A stretch of DNA of 64,000 nt from DHVE2 group archaeon. GTDB taxonomy: Archaea > Thermoplasmatota > Thermoplasmata > Thermoplasmatales > Aciduliprofundaceae. Under the pieces are notes generated by a model that was not told the origin of the DNA, did no database searches, and worked only from the letters and a program-made list of their open reading frames with translations. Location: positions 62,001-126,000 of the forward strand of contig JALVVV010000049.1 of NCBI GenBank assembly GCA_027023265.1, read 5' to 3'. The position numbers were made by a program, and so were the translations under genes. Within the stretch, counting starts at the first letter, position 1. Every line of letters starts with the position of its first letter. This document shows, in pieces, positions 17,800-27,689 of the stretch.

Positions 17800-18373
17800 T
17801 TTTTCTCACCTCCCATAGATTAGCATAGTAGAATGTGTAAAACTTCTTCGCCTTTTTGATATCCCACAATATTTTAAGTCTAACAAAATCCGGAATTGCA
17901 CATTTATATTCATCATCTGGCCCTTTTAGTTCAGATTCGATATTTTTGCCATCATTTCTGTAAATGAATATATATTTGTTATAATTCTTTAAGTTTAGAA
18001 TGTATATCACTAAGACATGATCCCCGTAAACAAATTTTTTTGAAGGGATAACCTCGACGATTTTAATAATTCGCAGATATATGAATTTATATAAATTATC
18101 ATATTCACCACCAATCTCCCTAATCATATGAATACGTTGTCTAAATCTTTCAAGACCAAGGTGTATGATATGACCACTAAACTTTGAAAATGAAATTTCT
18201 CCACTTTCATTCAGGACTTTAGTCACATATTCTTTGTATACTGGATCTTTTAAATTTTCATATTCCTTTCTTAACTCATCTTCAGCAGCTTTGGAGGTAT
18301 ATATATCTCCTCTTCCTGCAGATGGACCTATAACGGGTAATCGTCAATAACCATTAAAATTTTTGCGTAGCAT
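17792..18373 (-). pseudogene. Hypothetical gene interrupted by an in-frame TGA
   Basis: The track shows only 144 aa from GTG 18226. The same frame is open further upstream (RLPVIGPSAGRGDIYTSKAA) to a TGA at 18344-18346, and beyond the TGA it runs nine codons to ATG 18373. That ATG is exactly where a leaderless start is expected, ~26 nt from a TATA box (ATTTAAATATTTAATAC). The simplest reading is a ~193-residue gene broken by one nonsense codon. A shorter protein from GTG 18226 cannot be excluded. No family is recognised. Confidence 0.6.
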
Positions 18374-18393
18374 CTCACGTACTTTTACTTTTT

Positions 18394-18448
18394 GTATTAA
18401 ATATTTAAATCTTACCCCTCACAAGTGGGGGTAGAAGTATTAATATAA
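18394..18448. promoter_or_regulatory. Divergent promoters with a shared inverted repeat
   Basis: The minus-strand TATA (18394-18410) serves the 17792-18373 gene. The plus-strand TATA (TTAATATAA, 18440-18448) lies ~25 nt before the primase ATG. Between them sits TACCCCTCAC-AA-GTGGGGGTA (18413-18433), an imperfect inverted repeat placed to control both directions. It is a candidate operator for replication-gene copy control. Confidence 0.5.
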
Positions 18449-18468
18449 TGCAGAATGCCATATAATAT

Positions 18469-19503
18469 ATGAGACAAAAAAAAGAAATATCGGATTTCGA
18501 AAGGCATATCGCAATCTTGGGCCACCGTGATTTTTATGGCCTCTTCGCCGGGCGCCCGGAACTTGTGAATGATATCGCGTGGAGAGTGCCAGAGAGTTCG
18601 CCATACAAGCGCTGGGAATGGGTGAAAAGAGAGGAACTGCTGGAGCGCGTAGAAGAATACCAACAGCTTGGATGGACAGTGTGGATCTCTCTGAATGACA
18701 TGGAGCCAGGGCATATGATAGTAGATAGTGTGCGTCGTATCTCCGTTATATGGTTTGATGTGGACGCACCACGCTCGGACAAAACAAGGCCTGCAGACGA
18801 GGAAGAAAAGCTGATTGCAAAGTTAGAGACAGAGAAGTTGAATAATTTCCTCCAAAGGAAGTACAAAGCAAAGTGCTTCTTAGCATGCAGCGGAAATGGA
18901 TGGCACTTGTACTGCCCGATACAAACCATAGAGCTACCAACTGCAAAGCACTCTTGGGATTTCAATGCACGGTTGAGAGAGTGGATGAAGAGAGTAAAAG
19001 AAGAAAGCGGCGTTGAATTCGACCATACTTACAACATAAATCGACTGGTGCAGCCGATCGGATTTCCAAATCTGAAGATTCCACATCACCCGCTGCCTAC
19101 TTACTGGTATGACAAATTTGACATGGGGGACATAGAAAACGCCAGAGAACAGAATGCGACACTTCTTGAGAGCATTTTAAATGTGACGGGAGAGAGCACG
19201 AATAAGATAAACAAGAGCATTTCGCAGCCCACTCGCAAGCATCCAACCATCGAGGAACTCATGCATAGGGACAAGTGGTGTCGTGATATCTACGAAGGCA
19301 GGTGGGCCCAGGACGGGTACCCGAGTCGTAGTGAAGCTGAACTTGCCTGCGTACGTGAGCTTGTGTATCAGGGCTTCACGGACGCTGAGATCAACGAAGT
19401 GATGATGCGCTGCGGCATCGGCAAATGGCAAGCGGCGGGAGAGAGCTACCGTCGTAATACCATCCGAAAAGCGAGATTATGGGAATCAAGAAAAAGGAGG
19501 TGA
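18469..19503 (+). CDS. PrimPol-type archaeo-eukaryotic primase of the element
   Basis: 344 aa. AEP motifs are IWFDVDAPR (DxD metal site, ~residue 92), CSGNGWHLYC (sGxxxHLY motif, ~145) and NRLVQPIGFPNLK (third motif with conserved basic residues). The ~90-residue C-terminus (RSEAELACVRELVYQGFTD) resembles the helical PriCT domain of plasmid primases. It would make primers for element DNA. It starts leaderless at ATG 18469 and leads a replication operon with the helicase 4 nt downstream. Confidence 0.88.
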   Translation: MRQKKEISDFERHIAILGHRDFYGLFAGRPELVNDIAWRVPESSPYKRWEWVKREELLERVEEYQQLGWTVWISLNDMEPGHMIVDSVRRISVIWFDVDAPRSDKTRPADEEEKLIAKLETEKLNNFLQRKYKAKCFLACSGNGWHLYCPIQTIELPTAKHSWDFNARLREWMKRVKEESGVEFDHTYNINRLVQPIGFPNLKIPHHPLPTYWYDKFDMGDIENAREQNATLLESILNVTGESTNKINKSISQPTRKHPTIEELMHRDKWCRDIYEGRWAQDGYPSRSEAELACVRELVYQGFTDAEINEVMMRCGIGKWQAAGESYRRNTIRKARLWESRKRR

Positions 19504-19507
19504 AAGA

Positions 19508-21127
19508 ATGGAAAAGAAGAAGGTGAAAAAAGAGAAAAAAGATTATGAAGAGGCAGTTTTTGTAGAGACACAAGATGGAATATATCTGGCAGTGCGCGGA
19601 GGAGCCGAGAAGTATTACTTCGCGTACTTAGATGAAGACCAAGGAAAAGTAGCACTTGTTGAAGAACTGAAAATAGACGGAAAGAAATACCGACCACTTG
19701 TGCCAAAGCTCGACAAGAAAGGGCACCGGTTACCCGTTGAGTACCCAACAACCAACATAGTTAACGCGGAGCATATAGAAACACCGGAACTATTCACGAA
19801 AATAAAGGAACACCTGAGAAAATATGTGGACCTGCCTGAGAATGAACTCGAGCTTGTAGTGTTCTTTATACTTTTTACGTGGTTTTACAGAAAATCGAAC
19901 ACGGTTGCGTATCTCCGCTTCCTTGGTGACAGTGGAAAGGGCAAATCGAGAATGCTCACGGTTACGGGAGATTTGTGTTTTTATCCCCTGATGTTGGCAG
20001 GCACGGCGACTCGCAGTGCGATTATGCGAGTGCAGGAGATTGCAAAAGGGACACTCGTGCTCGATGAGGCCGATTTCAAAGGTGATAAAGAAAATGATCT
20101 TGTGAAATTCATAAACGCGGGCTTCGAAAGGAGGAAAGTAGCCATAATGAGCAAACGTAATGACCCATCGAAAATCGAGGCTTTTGACCCGTTCTCACCT
20201 AAGATATTTGCCATGCGAGAGCCATTCAGGGACGCTGCAACAGAAGGGAGAATTTTATCAATATCTCCGTACGAGACAAACCGTAGGGACATTCCACCGG
20301 TGCTACCAACTACATATTTTGAAGAGACAGAGAGGCTTAGGGATATGATAGCATCATGGTGTTTAAGAAACTGGAGAAGAGTTAATGACGAGAAAATCGA
20401 GCTTGTTCAGCAGCTGCCCGTGGAGCCAAGACTCAAGCAGCTGGCGGCTCCCCTTTCTATCATTCTTCCACTTTTCGGGGACGGCATCATACAAAACTCC
20501 TTCGTTAAATGGCTTCTGGAAAGGCAGAAAAAGATTGCCGAGCAAAGAGCAAACAGTGCGGAGGGCCAGATATTCAATGCAATAGTTGATATTGCACAGG
20601 GCATAATCCACGGCAAGGATTTGCCAGAGAAATTCAAAAAATACATAACTTACGCGTATTACGAAGACACCGAAGGCGAGGGAAAGATTGTTGCGATTAC
20701 AGCAGGCATGTTAGCGGAGATAACTGGAATGAGCAATGCAAAAATTAGTAGGCTAATGCAAGAGCTCGGATTCCACACGAAAAGAAGAACCATAACAATA
20801 GGGGACGCAAAGGTGCGTGGTAGATATATTTATCTTACTGATACGCGGAGATGGGTTGAAGGATGGAGAAAGTACAGGGCAAATGAGTCCATAATGGAGA
20901 TTCCCGAGATTATAAAGGATCCGGAAATTGACTACGAATCCTTGCTTGATTTACTGCCAGAGCCCACGGAAATAGAACTGGAGATTTTAATCAATGAGCT
21001 ATGCAAGGAGGAAAACACAGTCAACTGCCGCGTGTTAGAGCCGTTCTCTTGGTACTCTGAGGTGTTGGGGAAAAGATGTGCTCCTACCGGCTGGCTCAGT
21101 GTTGAAGTGCCCAATAGAATTGGCTGA
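19508..21127 (+). CDS. P-loop helicase-like replication protein of the element
   Basis: 539 aa. Walker A is FLGDSGKGKSRML (~residue 143), Walker B is GTLVLDEADF, and a later FRDAATEGRIL may hold the arginine finger. The C-terminal ~150 residues look like a winged helix (ITGMSNAKISRLMQELGFHTK). The arrangement primase then helicase is classic for archaeal plasmids, so this is probably the replicative helicase or initiator. It starts 4 nt after the primase stop with the SD AGGAGG. Confidence 0.85.
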   Translation: MEKKKVKKEKKDYEEAVFVETQDGIYLAVRGGAEKYYFAYLDEDQGKVALVEELKIDGKKYRPLVPKLDKKGHRLPVEYPTTNIVNAEHIETPELFTKIKEHLRKYVDLPENELELVVFFILFTWFYRKSNTVAYLRFLGDSGKGKSRMLTVTGDLCFYPLMLAGTATRSAIMRVQEIAKGTLVLDEADFKGDKENDLVKFINAGFERRKVAIMSKRNDPSKIEAFDPFSPKIFAMREPFRDAATEGRILSISPYETNRRDIPPVLPTTYFEETERLRDMIASWCLRNWRRVNDEKIELVQQLPVEPRLKQLAAPLSIILPLFGDGIIQNSFVKWLLERQKKIAEQRANSAEGQIFNAIVDIAQGIIHGKDLPEKFKKYITYAYYEDTEGEGKIVAITAGMLAEITGMSNAKISRLMQELGFHTKRRTITIGDAKVRGRYIYLTDTRRWVEGWRKYRANESIMEIPEIIKDPEIDYESLLDLLPEPTEIELEILINELCKEENTVNCRVLEPFSWYSEVLGKRCAPTGWLSVEVPNRIG

Positions 21128-21165
21128 GCAACTGCTAATTTCTGGAAAGATAGATGTGATTGAAG

Positions 21166-21339
21166 ATGACGAGGCAAACGTACGCTAGAGTGAAATGCAT
21201 TCGGGACTTTCGGATAGCATTGCCCAAAGATGATCTTACAGCAAAAGAGGGAGAAATAATCGTTGTAGACCTCAAATTTGCGGTGCTAATGGAGAAGTAC
21301 GGACTTGGTAAGATTCTATGGCTGACGCAGAGGGAGTGA
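21166..21339 (+). CDS. Small ORF resembling a GINS B-domain
   Basis: 57 aa, below the ORF-track cut-off. The sequence (MTRQTYARVKCIRDFRIAL, then KEGEIIVVDLKFAVLMEKYG) recalls the small beta-rich B domain of archaeal GINS subunits: a V-R-V strand, an acidic turn, hydrophobic strands and a final A-L-hydrophobic helix. If correct, it could dock element replication to host CMG-like factors. The match is by eye only. It overlaps the upstream part of the next ORF and sits in the replication operon. Confidence 0.55.
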   Translation: MTRQTYARVKCIRDFRIALPKDDLTAKEGEIIVVDLKFAVLMEKYGLGKILWLTQRE

Positions 21340-21344
21340 GAGCC

Positions 21345-21614
21345 ATGAGCTTCGAATCACTGGACAGGAAGATATGGAAACTGTGGAAACAGGGAAAATC
21401 GTTGACTGAAATTGTGAACGATATCGCAGAATACACACGCTGGTCCAGATACATGGCGCTGGTGCACGTGGTGCGGTACCTGCACAAGAAAAAGAAAATC
21501 ACATTCACCATTGAGCAGCTGCGTAAAGCGTTCGAGCAAACCACCGGCGACTTTGACCCGGAGGACGAGGAAGGCTCGTGGGAGTTCCTGCTGGAGAAAG
21601 CGGAGATCAGTTAG
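21345..21614 (+). CDS. Small hypothetical protein, possible HTH
   Basis: 89 aa from ATG 21345, which has the SD GGGAGTGAG; the track's ATG 21318 lies inside the previous gene. KIWKLWKQGKSLTEIVNDIA and RYMALVHVVRYLHKKKK suggest a helix-turn-helix fold. It is the last gene of the replication operon. A regulator or DNA-binding accessory is a guess. It contains one copy of the element motif GCAGCTGCGTAA. Confidence 0.62.
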   Translation: MSFESLDRKIWKLWKQGKSLTEIVNDIAEYTRWSRYMALVHVVRYLHKKKKITFTIEQLRKAFEQTTGDFDPEDEEGSWEFLLEKAEIS

Positions 21615-21675
21615 GAATCCCTCCATCTCTTTTTATATACCATCTGAAGTTTCGTTACCTATTCAAATGAAAAAA

Positions 21676-24600
21676 TTAGGAATATTTACGATATTTCTCA
21701 AATAAAATCATAGAAATTAGTGTGAAGATCACTGTCCAAATTCCTGCAGATAATTCTGGAATTGTTCCAGGTGGTGTGGCTTGCACCTCGTTGCTAGGGT
21801 TACTCTCCCCGGCGGAGTTGATAGCGGTTACATAATACGTGTATGTTTGCCCACCAACTACATTGGTATCATTGTAGTATGTTTGATTCGGTGATACTGT
21901 TACGACAAGTACTCCGTTTTTGTAGATATTGTAACCTTTAATGGGGTACCCACCATCACTCACTGGAGGTTGCCATGTCAAATTAACATACCCATCACCA
22001 ACTGTTGCATTAAGATTAGTTGGACTCTCAGGTTTTCCAACAGGCCTGGCGGTTACATTCTCACTGGGTTTGCTCTCAAAGAACTGATTCAACTGTGTGA
22101 GATAGTATGTGTAATTCACTCCATTCACAACATTTTTATCAACATAGTTTGTAGTGTATGAATCTACCTTCTTTAAGAAAACTCCATTTCTGTAAATGTT
22201 TATTCCCTTACGGTATGCACCGTCTCCACCCCACGAAGATATACTCCACGTAAGGGTTACTTCTCCATCCCCGGCTACAGCCTTAACGTTCTTTGGTGGG
22301 TCAGGTGGATTTACAATTATAACATTCACTGTGTTGCTTGGAGGGCTCTCCGTAGCAGCCACCGCACTTACATAATAGAAGTATTTGTAACCATTGGATA
22401 CACTTGTATCATTGTACCACAATTGATTTGCATCCACCGTTGCAATGCGCTGAGTTGAGTACCATCCACCCACACCATTGGTATAGTACCTATAAACGTA
22501 ATACTTTTTAATGGGAACACCACCATCGGAGATAGGTGCTTTCCAGCTAAGGTTTACATAGGTGTTGTTAACGCTGTAGTTTGATAGGGTCAGATTCAAT
22601 GGAGCGGACGGATCTCGCAAAATTATTGGATATTTTAAAGGATAGGGATCAGATACATATGCATTTATAGAGAGATCTTCTTTAATTCTGTATGGCCAGT
22701 CCACAAAACCATCACCATTCTGATCATTGGTATCGTTATTATTTGCCCAGTCATACCAGTAATTTCCATATCCTCCCTCTGAATACCATTTATTATAATA
22801 TGAGGCATCATAAATTCTAGCCTGAACATGGGAACTGTTGTATGTACCATTGGACCCCCTATTGTAATAGAAGAAATTATCGTATATTTTAAGTCCTCCG
22901 CATTCATATAAATATATGCCCGGACCTCTGTTTTTCCAAAGTGTATTCGATCTTATAACAGTATAATACTTCTCTAACTCACTGGCCCCTTTGAAATAGA
23001 TGCCAACACTTTCAGTATATGTATTGTTTGTAAATGATACGTTGTTTAATTCTATGAGAGAATTACTTACACTGTGAATATCTATCCCGTACTCGGATGA
23101 ATGAGATATGTTGTTATATCTAACCAGATTGTATTTACCACCACTCATATACAAACCCATGCTTGTGTTGTATACTGTGTTATTTATAATTTTAACATTG
23201 GATGATGATTCCACATCAATTCCCGTGGTCATATTTATGAACAGGTTATCTCTTATTGTCACGTTGGCACTTAAATATTTAGCAGAGATACCTTTTGTTA
23301 GCACATCTTTTATTGTGTTTCTGGATACTATGATGTCTCTTCCTTTGTAAATATAGAAGGGTTCAGAATATACGTTGGGTATGTGCTCGATTCTGTTGTA
23401 TTCTACCGTGATGTTCTTGGAAGATGCGAAATCTATTATGTGGTAGGGCTGGTAATATACATATATGTTTTTACCTGTAAATCGATTTCCTTGCAAAGAC
23501 ATGTTTTCAGAATCTAAAACAATAACTCCGTTTTTGGTTATGTTCAGCAAGGTGTTGTTGGTAATGCTTGTATTTCCAGAGTCTTTAATATAAATTACCG
23601 TGTTTTGCGTGTAAGTGAATGTGAAATTCGCTATTTTAATCCAGTTGGAACCTTCCACAAAGAACCCATAAGAGGAATTTGTAACATTTCCATGTTCAAA
23701 ATAACCATTGGTGGAATTATGACTCATTACCCCCCTGCTAACCGATTCAATACTCATATTATAAACATTTATTTCCGTAGAGTTGTAGTCAAATATTCCA
23801 TAGTAAGATTCATTTATTGTAATTTGGCCAATACTTATATTTTTGCTGTAGGCCAAGAGAAAACCCTCGTATTCATTGGAGATTTTTCTCCCGATGAAAG
23901 TTATATCGCTACAGTTAACCAGACCTATGAAACCGTAATCCCCTGAAATGGATGTTCCACTAACATTGGTAAGATATAAAACCTCTTTACCGTCAACAGT
24001 ATTCGTTTTGTCAATCCTCTGAAAATAGTGAGACTCTTTGTTTCCAATAATACCCAGATTGTATCTGTTTCCAGACATGTTATTCATTGACATAGTATTT
24101 GGATTTGCATAGTATATCATGATTCCAACCACACTACTGTTAGATATACTGTTGTTTCTTAATTCATTGTGATACGTCGAATTTGCAATGTACAGACCAA
24201 ATTCCGTGGATAAGAAAATTGTGTTGTTATTTATCCTATTACCATATCCACCTTCCACGTCTACACCCCTACTGCAGTTCAAATATACATTAGATTCATC
24301 TTTAACACCAGAGGATGAATCGATATATGTCCCATATTTAGATACATTTGAGAAGTTATTTTTTAGTACTATTACATCACTCACATTGACCACATAAACT
24401 CCAGCAGTATCGTTTGAAAATGTGTTTGCATTAACATTAATGGCGGAAGAGTTTTTCGCAAAGACTCCATAGTTCATACTATCAACCTTACATCCGTTTA
24501 TTGTTACTGAACTATCTCCATAAAGTATTACCCCTGCATTTCCCCTTTTCATCATATCTTTTTCAACTGTTATACTGGTGCTATTCGTAATATTGTATCC

Positions 24601-26442
24601 TGTGGTATTTTCCACCGTGTTTTGATGTAAATAAAGGCTGTTTGCGCCATCTGCGAATACCATGGTGTTTGAATCCACCGCTTTTATTTCCGTTCCGTTT
24701 ATGTTCTCAGATTTGTAGATAAACACTCCGTACATACTGTTGTTTATGAAATTGGATTTTAATTTTATATTACTGGTGAATGCGATGAGCATGCCCTGAT
24801 ATCCATGGGAGATTTTTTTATTCCATACCGTGATATTCATACAGTTTACCAAACCTACAAAGGCATAATCTCCTGTTATGTTCACATTTTCATCATTTAA
24901 TAGATAAAGGATTTCACGGCCATCTATTGTATTGGATGTATCAACTGACTGTATGTAATTCTCTAATTGCGTTCCCCACACTCCAAAATTGTAACGGTTA
25001 TTGTTCATACTGTTTCTATAAAATTTGTTCTCCTTCGCATTGTAGATGTACATGGCAACCCACGTGGATCCAGTAATCCTGTTATTTTCAATCCTATTGT
25101 TGTATGCATTTCCTGTTACGTATATTCCATAGCGTGTGGAGTTTTGCACAGTGTTATTGGCAATCTCATTGCCTGTGGAATTGAAATCAACGTTTATACC
25201 TATCTTACATTTGAAATAATTATTTAGAATCACATTAATTGCTGAAGAATCCGTCAAATGCACACCATTGGTATTATAATCCAACTCATTATACTCAACG
25301 GTAACATCCTTTGTGTTGTATATGCGAATTCCATCATCGTTTTTAAAAACATGGTTTCCCTTTACCATATTGCTGCTGCTCGAAATATATATGCCGTACT
25401 GCTGAGTATAATATGAAGAAGTTGAATGCACCGTGTTGTTTGTGATAGTATTGTGCGAAGCGTATATGTTTATTCCACCGAGATAGTTGTTGTAAACATC
25501 GTTACCCTTTATGAGATTTTCAGAAGATGAACCGGTTACATATATTCCGTACTCGTTTGAGTAGACGGTATTATTTAAAACAAGATTGTTTGTAGAATCT
25601 TTCAGGAAAATACCTTTCTTATAATTGTCGTATACGTTATTTTTTGAAACGGTTATATTGTTTGAACTTATCAGATTAATCCCGTTGGCGTTGCTGTACC
25701 AATAAGAGTACGCGTTGCTTACATTATTTTTATAGATTAGGGAGTTATTTGATTCGTAAAATTCAATGTTACCGTACTGAGATGAGCCGGTCATGGTTGA
25801 ATTGGATATTGTGATTTGATGAGAATTTGAGATTTCAACATTGTAATTTGAGTTATGCAAAGAAAGATGATCCAGCAAAATCTTTGAGGAATTATAGATG
25901 TAAACCCCATGCCATCCGTTATACTTTATGGTCGTTGAAATTATTGTTATGTTGAAGGAATTTTGTATATTTACCCCACACTCCTGAACATTGGTGTTAA
26001 GTGTTGATTTGTTGATCAGGATATTATGAGAGTTCACAATATGCACACCCGTATTCTCGTTGTTATGGATGTTATCCTTGTATATTACCGCGTTGCTGAC
26101 ATTGACCAACATAATGCCGTCCTTGGAGGCACCCAAAATTTCGGAGTTCTCTATTTTGAAATATACTGTTGTGTTTGCTATGTAAATACCGTAGGCCTTA
26201 TTGGATAAATCCAAATAGTACCCTGAAAGGATGTACGGGTTATCTTTAGTTCCATTTCCCGGAATACTGTTGTTTTCTGCGTACTGTTTGAACTCTTGGT
26301 TGCTTTCTATCATTATGGCAGCCGATACTCCCCGTAACCTCACAATCTCATGACTATTTGCATTGTTATTCCCAAATCCAACTCCAAGAGAACTGAGTAG
26401 AAATACTACTAACATTCCTACAATCACAATCCTCCCTTTCAT
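21676..26442 (-). CDS. Giant secreted beta-helix (NosD-like) protein with FN3 domains
   Basis: 1588 aa. A signal peptide (MKGRIVIVGMLVVFLLSSLG) is followed by ~1200 residues of right-handed beta-helix repeats (units like NRIENNRITGSTWVAMYIYN and SSSNMVKGNHVFKNDDGI). Three fibronectin-III-like domains follow (VTLTWSISSWGG; VNLTWQPPVSDGG; PxNLT starts). The C-terminus is IPELSAGIW, one membrane helix and a basic tail (EKYRKYS). Many N-x-T/S sequons imply heavy glycosylation. It would sit on the cell surface and may bind polysaccharide. It is element cargo with no clear link to replication. An A/T-rich TATA-like stretch lies ~30 nt upstream; an IS inserted just beyond it. Confidence 0.88.
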   Translation of the reverse strand: MKGRIVIVGMLVVFLLSSLGVGFGNNNANSHEIVRLRGVSAAIMIESNQEFKQYAENNSIPGNGTKDNPYILSGYYLDLSNKAYGIYIANTTVYFKIENSEILGASKDGIMLVNVSNAVIYKDNIHNNENTGVHIVNSHNILINKSTLNTNVQECGVNIQNSFNITIISTTIKYNGWHGVYIYNSSKILLDHLSLHNSNYNVEISNSHQITISNSTMTGSSQYGNIEFYESNNSLIYKNNVSNAYSYWYSNANGINLISSNNITVSKNNVYDNYKKGIFLKDSTNNLVLNNTVYSNEYGIYVTGSSSENLIKGNDVYNNYLGGINIYASHNTITNNTVHSTSSYYTQQYGIYISSSSNMVKGNHVFKNDDGIRIYNTKDVTVEYNELDYNTNGVHLTDSSAINVILNNYFKCKIGINVDFNSTGNEIANNTVQNSTRYGIYVTGNAYNNRIENNRITGSTWVAMYIYNAKENKFYRNSMNNNRYNFGVWGTQLENYIQSVDTSNTIDGREILYLLNDENVNITGDYAFVGLVNCMNITVWNKKISHGYQGMLIAFTSNIKLKSNFINNSMYGVFIYKSENINGTEIKAVDSNTMVFADGANSLYLHQNTVENTTGYNITNSTSITVEKDMMKRGNAGVILYGDSSVTINGCKVDSMNYGVFAKNSSAINVNANTFSNDTAGVYVVNVSDVIVLKNNFSNVSKYGTYIDSSSGVKDESNVYLNCSRGVDVEGGYGNRINNNTIFLSTEFGLYIANSTYHNELRNNSISNSSVVGIMIYYANPNTMSMNNMSGNRYNLGIIGNKESHYFQRIDKTNTVDGKEVLYLTNVSGTSISGDYGFIGLVNCSDITFIGRKISNEYEGFLLAYSKNISIGQITINESYYGIFDYNSTEINVYNMSIESVSRGVMSHNSTNGYFEHGNVTNSSYGFFVEGSNWIKIANFTFTYTQNTVIYIKDSGNTSITNNTLLNITKNGVIVLDSENMSLQGNRFTGKNIYVYYQPYHIIDFASSKNITVEYNRIEHIPNVYSEPFYIYKGRDIIVSRNTIKDVLTKGISAKYLSANVTIRDNLFINMTTGIDVESSSNVKIINNTVYNTSMGLYMSGGKYNLVRYNNISHSSEYGIDIHSVSNSLIELNNVSFTNNTYTESVGIYFKGASELEKYYTVIRSNTLWKNRGPGIYLYECGGLKIYDNFFYYNRGSNGTYNSSHVQARIYDASYYNKWYSEGGYGNYWYDWANNNDTNDQNGDGFVDWPYRIKEDLSINAYVSDPYPLKYPIILRDPSAPLNLTLSNYSVNNTYVNLSWKAPISDGGVPIKKYYVYRYYTNGVGGWYSTQRIATVDANQLWYNDTSVSNGYKYFYYVSAVAATESPPSNTVNVIIVNPPDPPKNVKAVAGDGEVTLTWSISSWGGDGAYRKGINIYRNGVFLKKVDSYTTNYVDKNVVNGVNYTYYLTQLNQFFESKPSENVTARPVGKPESPTNLNATVGDGYVNLTWQPPVSDGGYPIKGYNIYKNGVLVVTVSPNQTYYNDTNVVGGQTYTYYVTAINSAGESNPSNEVQATPPGTIPELSAGIWTVIFTLISMILFEKYRKYS

Positions 26443-26480
26443 GAATATTACATATCACATAATACAATAAATATTTTTCC

Positions 26481-26495
26481 GCAATCACGCTACTG
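26481..26495. repeat. Left 15-bp target-site duplication of the IS
   Basis: GCAATCACGCTACTG occurs here and again at 27690-27704, directly flanking both IS ends with no mismatch. An intact duplication means no later rearrangement at this site. Confidence 0.93.
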
Positions 26496-27689
26496 TGTGT
26501 TATACACAAAGATGTGTCACAGGTCACTGCACTGTAGTTCATATACCTCACCTATTTAAACCCTATGGGTTACAAACCTCAGATAGGGTATAAAGTAAAC
26601 TTTCTTTCTCACCTTCACATCACCAAAACTCCAGTACTGATAGGTGAAATGTATCCTTGAATAGTTGTGGTATTCCACAAAATTCTCTATTTCCTACAGT
26701 ATTGTATCTTTATCAAGCTCTTTTAATTCCATTCCATATTTTTCTTCCAGATACTCTTTTACAGTTCTGAACTTTCTTTCAACCTTCCCATTTGTCTGTG
26801 GATGTCTCACTCCTGCAAGAATATGCTCTATTTCTCTTTCAATACAGAATATATCAAACGTGCTTACTCCACCACGCACTGCATAGAACTGCGAGCCGTG
26901 ATCTGTGAGAATTTCTCTCGGCGTACCATATCTTTTTATTAACTCTTCCAATAATTCAAAAGTGTCATTCACGTTCGGAGTTTTCATAGTTTTGTAGCCT
27001 AAGATAAAGCGAGAATGGTCATCTATCACTAAGAGAAGGTATAGCTCATCCTTTAACTCCGAGAAATCCATCTGCCATAGTGTGTTTGAATGTGTTCTTT
27101 CAAAATGTCTGAACACTATCTTTCTCTTCTTTTTTCCCGTGTTTAATCCTGCTTCTTTCAGAATATTATTCACTGTTGTGGGAGATATCCCTAACTCTAT
27201 TGCTGCTCTTCTCGCATCCAATCCTAAATCTCTTTCTTATCTCTATCACTTTTCTCTTTATTTCATCACTTATTTTCCTTGGATTCTTTGGTCTTTTGCT
27301 TTTTGGCAAAAGTCCTTCTATTCCTTCTTTCATATATCTCTTGCGCCATCTGTATATTGTTCTCGGACTTACTCCGAATTTCTCCGCTGCTTTTTGGGAG
27401 TATGTTTCTCCGCATACCAGACCGCTTTCTCTCTCCTTCTTGCTGTTACCCAGGGATCATTACCCTTCTTTTTCAGTTTCTTCGCCCAGTTGTGCATACT
27501 CTTTTTATACTTCTTTTTACATTCTCTTCCCGGAGTATGGGTCATTTTAACTCACCTCCATATGGTGTGTCAGAGACCTGTGACCCATGCTCCCTGTATT
27601 TCTATGCTGCTTTTTACTTTTTTTCACTGCTTTATCGTGATTTTGGGAGCATCTCTCATCTCTTGTGACAGATGTTTCTGTATAACACA
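26496..27689 (-). mobile_element. IS481-family insertion sequence, 1194 bp
   Basis: The terminal inverted repeats of 28 bp (26496-26523 and 27662-27689) match at 24 positions and begin TGTGTTATACA. A 15-bp direct duplication flanks them. Length, TGT ends, long duplication and a single DDE transposase fit IS481. The transposase is broken, so the copy is not autonomous. It lies just upstream of the beta-helix gene, close to its promoter. Confidence 0.93.
26556..27545 (-). pseudogene. IS481-type transposase, broken by two frameshifts and a TAG
   Basis: Reading from ATG 27545: first frame THTPGRECKK to KAVWYAEKH, then a shift to ETYSQKAAEKFGVSPRTIYR (HTH), then a second shift near 27222-27235 into LDARRAAIELGISPTTV and the rve/DDE domain. 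Catalytic residues are visible: MDFSEL (D), LTDHGSQ (D), NGKVERKF (E). At 26694-26696 a TAG cuts the C-terminus; the frame continues as EIENFVEYHNYSRIHF to a TAA at 26556, the usual IS481 ending. Three lesions make it a pseudogene. The track shows only 26694-27221. Confidence 0.9.

Noticed and set aside
18344-18346. TGA as selenocysteine, and TAG 26694-26696 as pyrrolysine
   Set aside because: No Sec or Pyl gene or insertion element is visible in the window, and the transposase carries other lesions, so plain nonsense mutations are simpler.
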